Part shown: positions 25,744 to 36,157 of the stretch, in pieces
Position numbering within the stretch: position 1 is the stretch's first letter
Layout of the letters: each line of letters begins with the position of its first letter
Origin: Bacteroidales bacterium
Lineage (GTDB): Bacteria; Bacteroidota; Bacteroidia; Bacteroidales; UBA3824
NCBI GenBank assembly: GCA_024413595.1
Contig: JAKSUC010000009.1
Location: forward strand, 1 to 64,000
DNA: 64,000 bases
Reading direction: 5' to 3'
Translations under genes and position numbers: made by a program
The notes under the pieces: model-generated
What the model was told of the DNA's origin: nothing
Database searches by the model: none
The model's input: only the letters and a program-made list of their open reading frames with translations

Positions 25744-27288
25744 ATGTCGTCTAATCAAAATAAAAATCGCGAACTCCAAAAACTTCGCGAACAAGTAAAA
25801 CATGGTGGCGGAGAACAAGCTCTTGAAAAACAAATGGCTCTTGGTAAACTTTCTGCCCGTGAAAGAATTATTGATATTCTTGATAAAGATTCTTTTCAAG
25901 AATATGATATGTTTGTTCAAAATTCTAACGCAGTTTTTGAAGACGATAGAAAAGAAATATTTGGAGATGGTGTAATAACAGGAACAGGAACTATAAACGG
26001 AATGCCAGTTTGTATTTATGCTCAAGATTTTACAGTGGCAGGAGGTTCTTTAGGAATGATGCACGCCAAAAAAATTGTAAAAATAATGGATCGTGCATTA
26101 AAAATGCGAGTTCCATTAATAGGCATAAACGATAGTGGTGGTGCTCGTATTCAAGAAGGTATAAATTCTTTAGCTGGATATGGCGAAATTTTTTATCGTA
26201 ATACAATGGCATCAGGAATAATACCTCAAATTTCTGTTGTTTTAGGACCTTGTGCTGGTGGGGCTGTTTATTCACCTGCGCTAACTGACTTTGTTTTTGT
26301 TGTTAACAAAATTTCTAAAATGTTTATAACAGGACCTGAAGTTATCAGAACTGTATTAGGGGAAAAAATTTCGGCAGAAGATCTTGGTGGGGCTAAAATT
26401 CAAAGCGAAATTTCTGGTAATGCTCATTTTTTTGCAAATTCTGAGCTTGAATGTTTTGAACAAGTAAAAAAACTATTGGAATATATTCCTCAAAATAATT
26501 CAGTAAAATCGTTACATAAATCACCTTCTCTTCCTAAACGAACTGATATAGAAAATATAATACCTTCTGATCCAAGAGAACCATATGATGTTAAACATAT
26601 AATTGAATGTTTAACAGATAATTCTGAATTTTTAGAAGTTCGAAAAATGTTTGCGCCTAACGCTGTTATAGGTTTTGGACGCATAAATGGAGATAGTGTA
26701 GGATTTGTAGCCAATCAACCTGCTGTTATGGCAGGAGTTTTAGATGTAGATAGTAGTGATAAAGTTTCTGCATTTGTTAGATTTTGTGATGCGTTTAGTA
26801 TTCCAATTGTAACTTTGGTTGATTTACCTGGATATTTACCTGGTGTGGATCAAGAACATGCAGGAGTAATTCGTCATGGTGCAAAAATTTTGTATGCTTA
26901 TAGCGAAGCCACAGTTCCTACAATAACAGTAATTTTAAGAAAAGCCTATGGTGGTGGATATATAGCAATGAATAGTATTCACTTAGGTGCTGATTCGGTT
27001 TTTGCATGGCCAAATGCTGAAATTTCTGTAATGGGTCCAGAAAGCGCTGTAAATGTTATTTTTAGAAAAGAAATAATGGCTGCTGATAATCCTGAATTAA
27101 TAAAGCAAAAAAAGATTGAAGAATATAAAAAGAAGTTTGCTAGTCCTTATGTTGCAGCTGGAATGGGGTATGTTGATGCTGTTATTGAACCTTCTGAAAC
27201 TCGTACAATGCTAGAACACGCTTTAAAAGTTTCAAAAAATAAAAAAGCAAATCTTCCTGAAAAAAAACATGGTTTAATTCCAATGTAA
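25744..27288 (+). CDS. Acyl-CoA carboxylase/carboxyltransferase beta subunit
   Basis: A 514-residue carboxyltransferase of the propionyl-CoA carboxylase/methylmalonyl-CoA decarboxylase family. Landmarks: GKLSARERIIDILDKDSF, the acyl-CoA oxyanion segments GINDSGGARIQEG and GPCAGGAVYSPAL in the N-domain, FVRFCDAFSIPIVTLVDLPGYLPG and RKAYGGGYIAM in the C-domain, and the final KHGLIPM typical of the family. It moves CO2 between biotin and propionyl/methylmalonyl-CoA, part of the propionate branch of anaerobic Bacteroidetes. No biotin carrier or membrane subunit is adjacent, so PccB and MmdA cannot be told apart here. Confidence 0.93.
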   Translation: MSSNQNKNRELQKLREQVKHGGGEQALEKQMALGKLSARERIIDILDKDSFQEYDMFVQNSNAVFEDDRKEIFGDGVITGTGTINGMPVCIYAQDFTVAGGSLGMMHAKKIVKIMDRALKMRVPLIGINDSGGARIQEGINSLAGYGEIFYRNTMASGIIPQISVVLGPCAGGAVYSPALTDFVFVVNKISKMFITGPEVIRTVLGEKISAEDLGGAKIQSEISGNAHFFANSELECFEQVKKLLEYIPQNNSVKSLHKSPSLPKRTDIENIIPSDPREPYDVKHIIECLTDNSEFLEVRKMFAPNAVIGFGRINGDSVGFVANQPAVMAGVLDVDSSDKVSAFVRFCDAFSIPIVTLVDLPGYLPGVDQEHAGVIRHGAKILYAYSEATVPTITVILRKAYGGGYIAMNSIHLGADSVFAWPNAEISVMGPESAVNVIFRKEIMAADNPELIKQKKIEEYKKKFASPYVAAGMGYVDAVIEPSETRTMLEHALKVSKNKKANLPEKKHGLIPM

Positions 27289-27315
27289 CGAAGTTATAAA
27301 ACTAAATTATTACCA

Positions 27316-27349
27316 AAAAACGGTTGATAAGAAATTATCAACCGTTTTT
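27316..27349. terminator. Bidirectional terminator between carboxyltransferase and the large sensor gene
   Basis: AAAAACGGTTGATAA and TTATCAACCGTTTTT around a 4-base loop; both flanking genes converge on it. Confidence 0.9.
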
Positions 27350-27393
27350 ATTATAAAATTAAATTACGATTTTTTTCAAGAATATATAATTAC

Positions 27394-30300
27394 CTAACTA
27401 ATCTTAAATCCAATAACCAAAATATCATCAACTTGAGAATAAACCCCACCCATCCAATTTTCTATTTTTTCATCAAGTATTTCACGCTGTTCGGCAAGTG
27501 GATTTTGAGAAATTTCAAGTAATAATTTTTTGAAACGACTAGTCATAAATTTTTTACCAGTTTTGCCACCAAATTGCGAAGCATAACCATCAGAAAAAAT
27601 ATAAACAATATCGTCTTTTATCATGTCAACATCGTATGTTGTGAACCCGACATCTGCATAATCATGAATACCAATTGGCATACGATCAGCACGATATTCT
27701 TCAATGTCACCATCTCTAACCAAAAACATCGGATTAAAAGCACCTGAAAATTGAAGTTTATTTGTGTCGGTATCTAAAACACAAAGTGCTATGTCCATAC
27801 CATCTTTAGCTTCATCAAAACGACCAGTTTGATGCAATGACTCAATTATATAAGATCTTAACAAATCAAGAATATGTCCAGAATTTAATTCGTCTTGAGT
27901 TTTAACAATAATTTCGTTTAAATAAGCAGAACCTAACATACTCATAAAAGCACCAGGAACGCCATGACCTGTACAATCGGCTGCAACAATTACAGCATAA
28001 TGATTTACTTGTTTAAAATAGTAAAAATCACCGCTTACAATATCACGAGGTTTAAACAATATGAAATGTTCAGGTAAAACTTTTGCAATATTCGAAGAAA
28101 TTGGAAGTAATGCAGTTTGAATACGTTTAGCATAATAAATACTATCCATAATTTCTTTTTGATGATGAGCAATTTCATCACGTTGTTGAGTTGCAATATT
28201 TTTTTGAACTTCAAGTTCATCTCGTTGAGATAGAATTTCTGTTTTTTGTTGTTCTAGAGTTGCATTCTTTTCTTCAATAGCATCACGTTGCAAAAGGATT
28301 TCTTCACGTTGTGTTTCAAGTTCTGCATTTTTTTGTTCAATAGCATCTTTCTGTTTTTTAATTTCAGAAGTACGCTCATTAACAATCATTTCCAAATGTT
28401 CGTTACGTTTACGAAGTTGAGCTTCGCGCATCTTGATTATAAAATAAACAATAGCTGCTAAAGACAAAATAACAATTGTCATAAACCACCATTTACGATA
28501 AAAAGGTCGTTTAATTTCAAATTTATAAGAATTGCTATAACTCCAAATGCCATCTTTACCTTTTGCACGATAAACAAATTCATATTTTCCAGGAGGAAGA
28601 TTTTGATAATTGGCTCTATGTTCTTTGCCACTTGACGCAACATAATCATTATCAAGACCTTTCATATAAAATTCATAAATCAAAGCAGACTCATCTTTAA
28701 AAGATAAACCTGCCAATTCAAATACAAAATTGTTTTCTGAATAATTAAATTTATTTCTAGAAAGATCAAATGGTAAACCATTTAATAAAATATTTTCTAA
28801 ACGACATTGAGGAACAAATTTTTCGGAATTTTCTTTCTTTAAATCAAAAGAAGAAACTCCATGAAATGTTGCTACATAAAGAACTCCTTTTTTATTAAGC
28901 AACAATCCATTAGTAACAATTTCATTACCAGGTAAACCGTCATTTGTATAAACCGAAAATTCAACTCTATTTTCAGGAATATTATAATAACAAAAACCAG
29001 CATTAGTTCCAAGCCATAAATAATCTTTATCTTTTGCTTGTAAAATAGAATTTACTGAATTAGAAGGTAATGTAGAAATATCAAGAACTTTAAAATCACC
29101 TTTTTCATTATAAATTCCTATACCATCTTCCATTCCAACATAAAGTAAATCTCCTACTGTTGCCATTGATAATACTGAAGATGGTGTTGTTTTTAATAAA
29201 TCAAAACTATTTCCATCAAATTTTACAATTCCTGTATTATTTCCTCCTAATACTAAGGTTTGATATTGAACCAATTGAGAAACCAAAGATGTTGAAACAC
29301 TTCGAATTAATGTTGGTTGACTTTCAAAATCTGATAAATGATAAATAACACCATCAACACCTGTTAACAAGAAAATGTCTCCTTTAGAAGATTGAAAAAT
29401 ATTTTTAAGATTGTGAATTTTGTTTTTAAAGGCAAATTTTCGTTTAAGTTTTAATGATTTAGCATCAAAAATCATCCAGCCATAACTATCAGCAAAGAAA
29501 ATTTCATCATTGTTAAGTACTTTAACAACGTATGGAACAATTTGACCATCAAGATTATATGAAAAATCAACTAATTCATGCTGAAAATAATAAATTTTAT
29601 TATTAAAAGCCATCCAAATTCGTCCATAAGCATCTTCTTCAAAATTATTTAGATAACTATCAAGAATTTCTGGATAAAGATTTCTTAAAGAACGGTTTGT
29701 AAGTTTTTGAATACCACCAGAAAAACCGAACCAATAATTATCTTCTTTATCTTCAAAATAAGATAATAATTTCAGATTTTTTAAACCAATACTTTGGTCA
29801 AAACGAATTGCACTTTGATTTAAAGAAAACAATTGAAATGCTTCAAAATCAGAAATCAAGAATATAGAACCATCTCGATTTTGTTTTATTGTATGAACTC
29901 GACATTTTTCAGGAACACCAACTTTGTTATTAATTTTAAGTACTTCTATATCAGAACGTCTAAATTGAGATAGATTTCCTGTATAAACTCCATCAGTAGT
30001 TGATAACCAAATGATACCATCTTCATCAACAAAAACAGAATAACATTTTTTATCAAAAATTAAATTTAAATCTTCATCTTCTGATAATTCAAATAATCCA
30101 TCAGGAGAAGCTATTAACGTTGTTCTACCTGTTCTATTTTGAGCAATTGCATGAATACAATCAGGAAGAGCTGGTATACGTTTATTTAATTGTTGTAAAT
30201 TTCCTGTTGAGTCTAAAGTATATAAACGTTTGTCTCCATAAAAATACTTTGTTTCTTCTTTGTCGATATAAATATGTTTAAAAGAAATTTCTTGTGAATA

Positions 30301-32220
30301 TTGTGTAAAAGTTCCATCTTCGTTTAAACAAGAAATACCTTTTAATGTTGCAAAATATATTTTACCTTTTTTATCTTGAGCAATATCAAAAACAATATTA
30401 TTAGCTAATTCAGGAAAGGTAAGCATTTTACGCCCATTAAATTTGATAGCTCCTGCTTGAGTACCAAACCACATAAAACCTTGATTATCTTGAAAAATAC
30501 ACATAATATCTTCCTGAGGTAATCCTTGTTCTGAACCATAAAATACAAATGGGAAATATCCTGTTTGATAAGTTTGATACATTGCATTCAAGTGATTTTG
30601 AGCCGCTTTATATGGAATTCCAGCTTGTTCCATAAATGCTGCATCAAGAATACCTCTTGAATTTGCTGAAACCAAAAATTCTAGGATTTTTTGACGTAAT
30701 TTTGGTTGATTTTTCTTTATACCCCAACCTACTGGACTAATTTCACCTAAAATAAATTTTGACTCTAATGTTGGATATTTTGGCAAACTATAAATATCAA
30801 AGTTTACAATACAATAATCAGCTTTGCCATTCATAATTTCAGAAAAGAATTCATTAGCTTCTTTATAATAATAATTTGTTATATCATTATCAATCAAAGC
30901 TTCTTCATATACAGAACCTTTAGAAGTTACACCACGATAATGATTTAAATCATTAATATTTTTAATATCCAAATCTTTTCGAGCAACAACAACATTTGCT
31001 GTTGGCAAAACATCTACAATATCAATCTTTTTTAAACGCCAATCTATTGGAGCAAGTAAATCACATGCAACATCAATATTATTAAACCATTCAGGTGTAT
31101 AACTACTATCACGAACTATATTACCTTTACTATCAAGGAAATAATCTGAAAGATTTGGTATAATTCTTATTTCTAGGTCTAGTCCCAAATATTTTGCAAA
31201 ATCTTCAGCTAAATAATGGTTAAATTGTTTAATACCATTAGAATGATAAACCATTTCACGATCACGAAGACCTACAATTAATTTTCCCGACTCCATTATT
31301 TCATCGTAATCTCTACTAATAAATAATTCTTCTGTTGACTCAGAATAAGAATTAATTATCTCATTATAAGAATCATAAGAAACTCCAAATTTAGTAGTGA
31401 ATAATTTATCAAGAGTTTTGCTTCCTTTCATCATTGCAAAAAAATCGTTTATTTCATTACGAAGCGAACGATTTCCTTTTTCAACTGCCCAACCCACATT
31501 ATCAGGTTTTGCAATAGGAAATGCAAGTTTAAATTGAGAATTATCATTAACAAACTGCAAACCTACATATGAAACAGTAATAAAACCATCTACTTTACCT
31601 TGACGCGCTAATAATTGCGACTCTTCTTCACTTTTGGTGGTTACAAATGTAATTCCTCCTCCTATAAAATCATTAATCTTTGCTAAATTTGTGGCATATG
31701 AAGAATTTTCAAGAAAGGCTATTCGTAAACCTTTTAAATCATTATAATTTTTTACATTAATTTTTATATCATTTTGATGTAAATTTTCAGGTAATAAAAA
31801 ATTAGAGAAAAGAGATTTTTGAGTTTTGCGTTTACTTACAATTAATAAGTCTGTAACATCCATAATACCAGCAAAATCAAAGAATTTTTCGCGCCAATCA
31901 TAAATATAAGTTGTTCCACAAATAAAATCTGCTTTTTTTAAGGCATCAGGAGTATAATAAATTGAGTCATTTGTTTGATAATCAGTGGGTATAATACCAT
32001 TTTTTGAAAATATTTCGTTCCAAGAAACTATTACAATTTCTAAATCACAATTAATAAATTTAGCAAATTCTTGTGCTAATCTATAATTAACTGTTTGCAA
32101 ACCACTTTCAGTAAAAGCCACCTTAACTACTCCACTTCGGCGTATTTCGTCAAGAGACCTTCCTACCGAAATGGTAGAAATAAATATTAATAATATGAAT
32201 AGAGGTAATAATTTTTTCAT
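27394..32220 (-). CDS. Giant sensor phosphatase: signal peptide - 2x SBP_bac_3 - Reg_prop propeller - Y_Y_Y - TM - coiled coil - SpoIIE/PP2C
   Basis: A 1608-residue single protein. A signal peptide (1-20) leads into two tandem solute-binding-protein family 3 domains (about 23-290, starting DEIRRSGVVKVAFTESGL, and 303-555, starting YDEIMESGKLIVGLRDRE). Next comes a propeller of Reg_prop repeats (about 560-1130; units such as IFQDNQGFMWFGTQAGAIKF and ILQAKDKDYLWLGTNAGFCY), a Y_Y_Y domain (about 1155-1232, ending PPGKYEFVYRAKGKDGIW), one membrane helix (about 1240-1262), a coiled coil of DAIEQKNAELETQ-like repeats (about 1270-1355) and a SpoIIE/PP2C-type Ser/Thr phosphatase (about 1362-1608) with intact ADCTGHGVPGAFMSMLG, DGMDIALC and IFSDGYASQFGG. 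The layout implies ligand binding in the periplasm controlling cytoplasmic dephosphorylation. Known hybrid propeller sensors normally carry histidine kinases; the SBP pair in front and the SpoIIE output are the unusual points. Confidence 0.9.
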   Translation of the reverse strand: MKKLLPLFILLIFISTISVGRSLDEIRRSGVVKVAFTESGLQTVNYRLAQEFAKFINCDLEIVIVSWNEIFSKNGIIPTDYQTNDSIYYTPDALKKADFICGTTYIYDWREKFFDFAGIMDVTDLLIVSKRKTQKSLFSNFLLPENLHQNDIKINVKNYNDLKGLRIAFLENSSYATNLAKINDFIGGGITFVTTKSEEESQLLARQGKVDGFITVSYVGLQFVNDNSQFKLAFPIAKPDNVGWAVEKGNRSLRNEINDFFAMMKGSKTLDKLFTTKFGVSYDSYNEIINSYSESTEELFISRDYDEIMESGKLIVGLRDREMVYHSNGIKQFNHYLAEDFAKYLGLDLEIRIIPNLSDYFLDSKGNIVRDSSYTPEWFNNIDVACDLLAPIDWRLKKIDIVDVLPTANVVVARKDLDIKNINDLNHYRGVTSKGSVYEEALIDNDITNYYYKEANEFFSEIMNGKADYCIVNFDIYSLPKYPTLESKFILGEISPVGWGIKKNQPKLRQKILEFLVSANSRGILDAAFMEQAGIPYKAAQNHLNAMYQTYQTGYFPFVFYGSEQGLPQEDIMCIFQDNQGFMWFGTQAGAIKFNGRKMLTFPELANNIVFDIAQDKKGKIYFATLKGISCLNEDGTFTQYSQEISFKHIYIDKEETKYFYGDKRLYTLDSTGNLQQLNKRIPALPDCIHAIAQNRTGRTTLIASPDGLFELSEDEDLNLIFDKKCYSVFVDEDGIIWLSTTDGVYTGNLSQFRRSDIEVLKINNKVGVPEKCRVHTIKQNRDGSIFLISDFEAFQLFSLNQSAIRFDQSIGLKNLKLLSYFEDKEDNYWFGFSGGIQKLTNRSLRNLYPEILDSYLNNFEEDAYGRIWMAFNNKIYYFQHELVDFSYNLDGQIVPYVVKVLNNDEIFFADSYGWMIFDAKSLKLKRKFAFKNKIHNLKNIFQSSKGDIFLLTGVDGVIYHLSDFESQPTLIRSVSTSLVSQLVQYQTLVLGGNNTGIVKFDGNSFDLLKTTPSSVLSMATVGDLLYVGMEDGIGIYNEKGDFKVLDISTLPSNSVNSILQAKDKDYLWLGTNAGFCYYNIPENRVEFSVYTNDGLPGNEIVTNGLLLNKKGVLYVATFHGVSSFDLKKENSEKFVPQCRLENILLNGLPFDLSRNKFNYSENNFVFELAGLSFKDESALIYEFYMKGLDNDYVASSGKEHRANYQNLPPGKYEFVYRAKGKDGIWSYSNSYKFEIKRPFYRKWWFMTIVILSLAAIVYFIIKMREAQLRKRNEHLEMIVNERTSEIKKQKDAIEQKNAELETQREEILLQRDAIEEKNATLEQQKTEILSQRDELEVQKNIATQQRDEIAHHQKEIMDSIYYAKRIQTALLPISSNIAKVLPEHFILFKPRDIVSGDFYYFKQVNHYAVIVAADCTGHGVPGAFMSMLGSAYLNEIIVKTQDELNSGHILDLLRSYIIESLHQTGRFDEAKDGMDIALCVLDTDTNKLQFSGAFNPMFLVRDGDIEEYRADRMPIGIHDYADVGFTTYDVDMIKDDIVYIFSDGYASQFGGKTGKKFMTSRFKKLLLEISQNPLAEQREILDEKIENWMGGVYSQVDDILVIGFKIS

Positions 32221-32386
32221 TATTTTTAAACCTAAAAGAAAAATATCTTCTTAAGATTTTGCAAATATACAATAAGTTTATTTGTTTTTATACTTGTAAA
32301 TACAATTTTTGTGCCTACATAAATAAAAATATCATTTTAAGATATATTTATAAAAAAATTGTAGATATAAAAAAATATCAGTTGTT

Positions 32387-32950
32387 TTATTGTTCCTTAA
32401 AAGAAAATATTATTTTTTTCATAATATTTATATTTTCATCTGATTTATTTGTTGGTGTCATTGAAAATATTTGATAATAATTTTCTTTTCCTTGATAAAT
32501 TGCTAGTGTAACAAATGATTTATCAGTATCATAAATTGCATTATATGAGTAGAATTTTGTGTTTAATGAATTTATTATTGTATCATAATTTTCTACCAAT
32601 TTAAATTTAGAAGCATTATCTTTCAAATTAAATAAAACTAAAGAATAATATCCAATAAAACCATGTGCTAAATTAAAATTAGCAGAATCTGGTGTATTTG
32701 CTACAATACTATCAACCAATTCGTTATAATTATTAATATTATCTTTAATTGCAATAACAGTTAAATTTTTATCAAGAGAACCATATTGCATTTGAGCATC
32801 TGAATTTAAACCTTCTAATTTGTGCATATCAGGAGGTAATAACAAAGAAAATAACGAATCATTTGATTTTGTTTCTATATAACCATCAGATTTACTACAT
32901 GATGTAACTAAAAATAAAGAAACAATAGTTAATATGTATATATATTTCAT
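32387..32950 (-). CDS. Hypothetical lipoprotein
   Basis: A 187-residue protein starting MKYIYILTIVSLFLVTSCSK, a lipoprotein signal with the lipobox ending at Cys18. The mature part shows no recognised domain; LFSLLLPPDMHKLEGLNSDAQMQYG and the C-terminal FSMTPTNKSDENINIMKKII suggest a compact alpha/beta domain like those of PsbP/DUF-type periplasmic lipoproteins, but this is a guess. Its ATG overlaps the aminotransferase stop by one base (TAATG on the minus strand), implying translational coupling. Confidence 0.72.
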   Translation of the reverse strand: MKYIYILTIVSLFLVTSCSKSDGYIETKSNDSLFSLLLPPDMHKLEGLNSDAQMQYGSLDKNLTVIAIKDNINNYNELVDSIVANTPDSANFNLAHGFIGYYSLVLFNLKDNASKFKLVENYDTIINSLNTKFYSYNAIYDTDKSFVTLAIYQGKENYYQIFSMTPTNKSDENINIMKKIIFSFKEQ

Positions 32951-34098
32951 TACTTTAAAAGTGATTTTGATTTCAAATATTTTTCAATACGATTTGTTGC
33001 TTCAACAATATTTTCAAGAGAATTTGCATACGAAAATCTTAAAAATCCTTGACCTTGACTACCAAAATCAATTCCAGGAGTAACTCCTACATGAGCATTC
33101 TCTAAAATGTCAAAAGCAAATTTATAAGTGTCAGAAGCATACATTCTTGCGTCAACAAAAATGTAAAAAGCAGCTTGTGGTTCAACCAAAATTTTAAATC
33201 CTAAATCTCTAAGACGATTTATTAAATAAACACGACGTTCATTATATAATTTTTTCATATAATCAACATCAGATTGAGAATTTTCAATAGCAGAAATACC
33301 AGCAAATTGCGAAATTGAAGGAGCACAAATAAATAAATTTTGCTGCATAATTTGAAGTTTGCGCATAAATTTAATAGGTGATATTAAATATCCAAGTCGC
33401 AATCCTGTCATAGCATAACGTTTTGAAAATCCGTTTATTACAAAAGCATTATCTGTATATTCTAATATTGAATGTGCTATATCTTTATAAACTAAACCAT
33501 GATAAATTTCATCAGAAATAATTGGAATATTGAGACTTGCAATTTGTTTCATTGTATTTTCATCAATCAAAGTACCAAAAGGATTTGAAGGTGAATTGAT
33601 AAAAATTGCGCGAGTTTTTTCTGAAATTTTTGCTTTAATATCATTGATATTAATTTTAAATCCATCATCAGGATTTAAATTAACCTCAACAGGAATAGCA
33701 TTTACAGATAAAATAAAATTTTTATAACAAGAATATCCTGGATTAAAAATAATTACTTCATCGTTAGGATTACATAAAAGCTGTAGAACTAACAAAATAG
33801 CAGTAGAAGAACCAGAAGTAACAACAACATTATCAGGCAAAAAATCTACATTATATTCATTTTTATAAAGTCCAGCTATTTTTGATCTTAAAACAAAATC
33901 ACCTAAAGAATGAGTATAATGAGTTTTCCCATTATTAACAGCTTCATTTATAGAAAGTTTAACACATTTAGGAACATCAAAATCTGGTTCTCCAACTTCC
34001 ATGTGGATTATATCAACTCCCTGACGTTGAAGTTCTTGAGCTCGTTCTAAAACTTCCATAACAATAAAGGGAGACATTTTATCAATATTAGAATTCAT
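32950..34098 (-). CDS. Class I/II PLP-dependent aminotransferase (AspC-like)
   Basis: A 382-residue fold-type I aminotransferase. Seen are DIIHMEVGEPDF near the start, the substrate-loop HYTHSLG, NSPSNPFGTLI (Asn binding PLP), ISDEIYHGLVY, the PLP-lysine motif NGFSKRYAMTGLRLGYL and the C-terminal FLRFSYANSLENI arginine region. This group acts on aspartate, alanine or aromatic amino acids; the exact donor cannot be read. First gene of a two-gene unit with a lipoprotein, divergent from the TPR-SpoIIE pair. Confidence 0.9.
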   Translation of the reverse strand: MNSNIDKMSPFIVMEVLERAQELQRQGVDIIHMEVGEPDFDVPKCVKLSINEAVNNGKTHYTHSLGDFVLRSKIAGLYKNEYNVDFLPDNVVVTSGSSTAILLVLQLLCNPNDEVIIFNPGYSCYKNFILSVNAIPVEVNLNPDDGFKININDIKAKISEKTRAIFINSPSNPFGTLIDENTMKQIASLNIPIISDEIYHGLVYKDIAHSILEYTDNAFVINGFSKRYAMTGLRLGYLISPIKFMRKLQIMQQNLFICAPSISQFAGISAIENSQSDVDYMKKLYNERRVYLINRLRDLGFKILVEPQAAFYIFVDARMYASDTYKFAFDILENAHVGVTPGIDFGSQGQGFLRFSYANSLENIVEATNRIEKYLKSKSLLK

Positions 34099-34198
34099 TT
34101 CTATTTTATATTTAGTGCAAAAATAGTAAATAGAATAAAAAAATAAAATTTGAAAAAAATAAATATGATAAAATAATTGAAAATAATTTAGAATAACG

Positions 34199-34206
34199 TA
34201 TATTTG
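34199..34206 (+). promoter_or_regulatory. Promoter -7 box of the tandem TPR-SpoIIE genes
   Basis: TATATTTG fits the TAnnTTTG box. Because it overlaps the first codons of the longest open frame, translation must start further down; the GTG at 34231 in front of a clear signal peptide is the best choice. Confidence 0.6.
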
Positions 34207-34230
34207 TATAATATAAAGAGAATATTAATT

Positions 34231-36153
34231 GTGAAGAACTATCATATTTTATTATTAGTTTTATTCTTATTTTGTTTCAAACTATCAAAATCTCAACATT
34301 TCAGCAAAGAAATTGATAGTATGATAATTGTGTCTGAAAAACAAGACAACAAAGAAAAACTAAAAACATATAATAAAATATGTTGGGAAATACGCGATAT
34401 ATCATCACACGAAGGAATAAAATATGGAACAAAAGCTATAAAATTAGGAGAAAAACTCAATTATACTTACGAAATAACTCAAGCATATAATTTTATAGGT
34501 GTAAATTATAGAAACAATGGAAATTTTGTAAAAGCATTAGCATATTATAACAAAGCGATTGAATTTTCACAAAAATATAATTATAAAGATCAAGAGGCTT
34601 ACGGATATACAAATTTGGGAAATATATTTTTATTGCAAGAAAATTATGAAAATGCAATAGAAATGCTACTAATAGCCACAAAATTTGCAAAAGAAATTAA
34701 AGACACATCAATTTTAACATACACAACAACATATTTAGGACAAGCATATTTAGGTATCAAAGAACTAGAAAAGGCGAAATCTTGTTTTGAACAATGTTTT
34801 AAATTAAGACAAAATACAAAAGATTTACAACAATATGCTTTAAGATTAAAAAAACTATTTGGAGATATATATTTTGAAAAAGGTCAATACGACTCTGCCA
34901 AAATTAACTATTATAATTGTTTGGTTAACGAAGAAATAATCAATAGTGTTAGCATAATATCCGACATCTATTATCAATTATCAAAAATATATCAAATTCA
35001 AAATGAAACACTATCAGCCTTAAGATCAGCTCAACAATCATTAGAATATGCAGAAAAAAACCATACTTTAGACAAAATAAAATTGGCTTATGGAGAAATA
35101 GCAAACTCGTATTTCAAAATGAAAGATTACGAAAATGCAGAAAAAAATTACAAAATTCAAATGCAATATTTTGACAGTGTATATAATGAAGATTTAATAA
35201 AAAGTATGGTAAATTTTCAATCTACACAAGAAAAATACGAAAAAGATTTAGAAATTGAAAATCAAATACACAAAAACAAAATACAAAATTTAATTTTAAT
35301 TGCGATTATTATTATTATTGTTATAGTTATAATTGCCTCAATATTAATGACTTTTACAAATAACAAAATAAAAAAAATAAATCAACAATTAGATATTCAA
35401 AAAACAGAAATTACCGATAGTATAGAATATGCACAAAAAATTCAACAAGCATTTCAACCAGAAAAAGAAAAATTTGCTTCATATTTTTCAGACAAATTTG
35501 TAATCTATAAACCCAAAGACATAATAAGTGGAGATTTTTATTGGCAATTTGATAATGATGAATATCAAATAATTGCATTAGCCGATTGTAAAGGAGATGG
35601 TGTTTCTGGAGCTTTTCTAACAGCACTTGGACAAACCACATTACAAGAAATTGCTAATTTAAAAATAAATAAACCTAATCTAATTTTGCAAAAATTAGAA
35701 TACTCAATAAAAAATATAGTAAATAAAAACGAAATTGAAAGTATAGAAACAGAAGGCATAGAAATATCAATTATATCAATAAACAAAAAAGATAATACTT
35801 TAGAATATTCTGGAGCTAAAATTCCATTATATCATATATCAAATAATCAGTTGGTTAAATATAAAGCAACACAAAGATTAATAGGATTAAACAACCAAGA
35901 AACCGATTTTAATACAATTAAAATACAACTTAAAAAAGATGATTATATATTTATGTGTACCAAAGGGTATATAAAACAAATAGGAGAAGCAACTAAAACA
36001 AAATTAAGTAGCAACAAATTTCAAGAACTGATAGAAAAAAATCAAAATCTACCAATGGAAAAACTAAAAGAAGAACTCGAAAATTATTTTAATAATTGGA
36101 TAGGAAAAATAAAACAAAATCACGATATTTGTGTCTTAGGATTTAAAGTATAA
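34231..36153 (+). CDS. TPR - TM - SpoIIE-like protein with eroded phosphatase site
   Basis: Starting at GTG, a 640-residue protein: signal peptide (MKNYHILLLVLFLFCFKLSKSQ), six or seven TPR units (about 25-340, e.g. AYNFIGVNYRNNGNFVKALAYYNKAI), a membrane helix (about 350-375, LILIAIIIIIVIVIIASILM), a short coiled coil and a SpoIIE/PP2C domain (about 395-640). Compared with its downstream paralogue the phosphatase has ADCKGDGVSGAF instead of ADCTGHGVPGA (near 450), EGIEISI instead of DGMDIAL (near 508) and CTKGY instead of STDGY (near 577). At least two metal-binding aspartates are therefore missing, so it is predicted to be inactive or altered and to act as a regulator or decoy. The paralogue begins 4 bases after its stop. 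Confidence 0.87.
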   Translation: MKNYHILLLVLFLFCFKLSKSQHFSKEIDSMIIVSEKQDNKEKLKTYNKICWEIRDISSHEGIKYGTKAIKLGEKLNYTYEITQAYNFIGVNYRNNGNFVKALAYYNKAIEFSQKYNYKDQEAYGYTNLGNIFLLQENYENAIEMLLIATKFAKEIKDTSILTYTTTYLGQAYLGIKELEKAKSCFEQCFKLRQNTKDLQQYALRLKKLFGDIYFEKGQYDSAKINYYNCLVNEEIINSVSIISDIYYQLSKIYQIQNETLSALRSAQQSLEYAEKNHTLDKIKLAYGEIANSYFKMKDYENAEKNYKIQMQYFDSVYNEDLIKSMVNFQSTQEKYEKDLEIENQIHKNKIQNLILIAIIIIIVIVIIASILMTFTNNKIKKINQQLDIQKTEITDSIEYAQKIQQAFQPEKEKFASYFSDKFVIYKPKDIISGDFYWQFDNDEYQIIALADCKGDGVSGAFLTALGQTTLQEIANLKINKPNLILQKLEYSIKNIVNKNEIESIETEGIEISIISINKKDNTLEYSGAKIPLYHISNNQLVKYKATQRLIGLNNQETDFNTIKIQLKKDDYIFMCTKGYIKQIGEATKTKLSSNKFQELIEKNQNLPMEKLKEELENYFNNWIGKIKQNHDICVLGFKV

Positions 36154-36157
36154 TACG

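Noticed and set aside
34204-34230. TTG start of the first TPR-SpoIIE gene
   Set aside because: The position overlaps the predicted promoter -7 box and adds residues ahead of a perfectly placed signal peptide; GTG at 34231 fits better.
34231-36153. Treating the eroded SpoIIE gene as a pseudogene
   Set aside because: The frame is intact over 640 codons with preserved signal peptide, TPRs and membrane helix, so a pseudoenzyme is more likely than decay.
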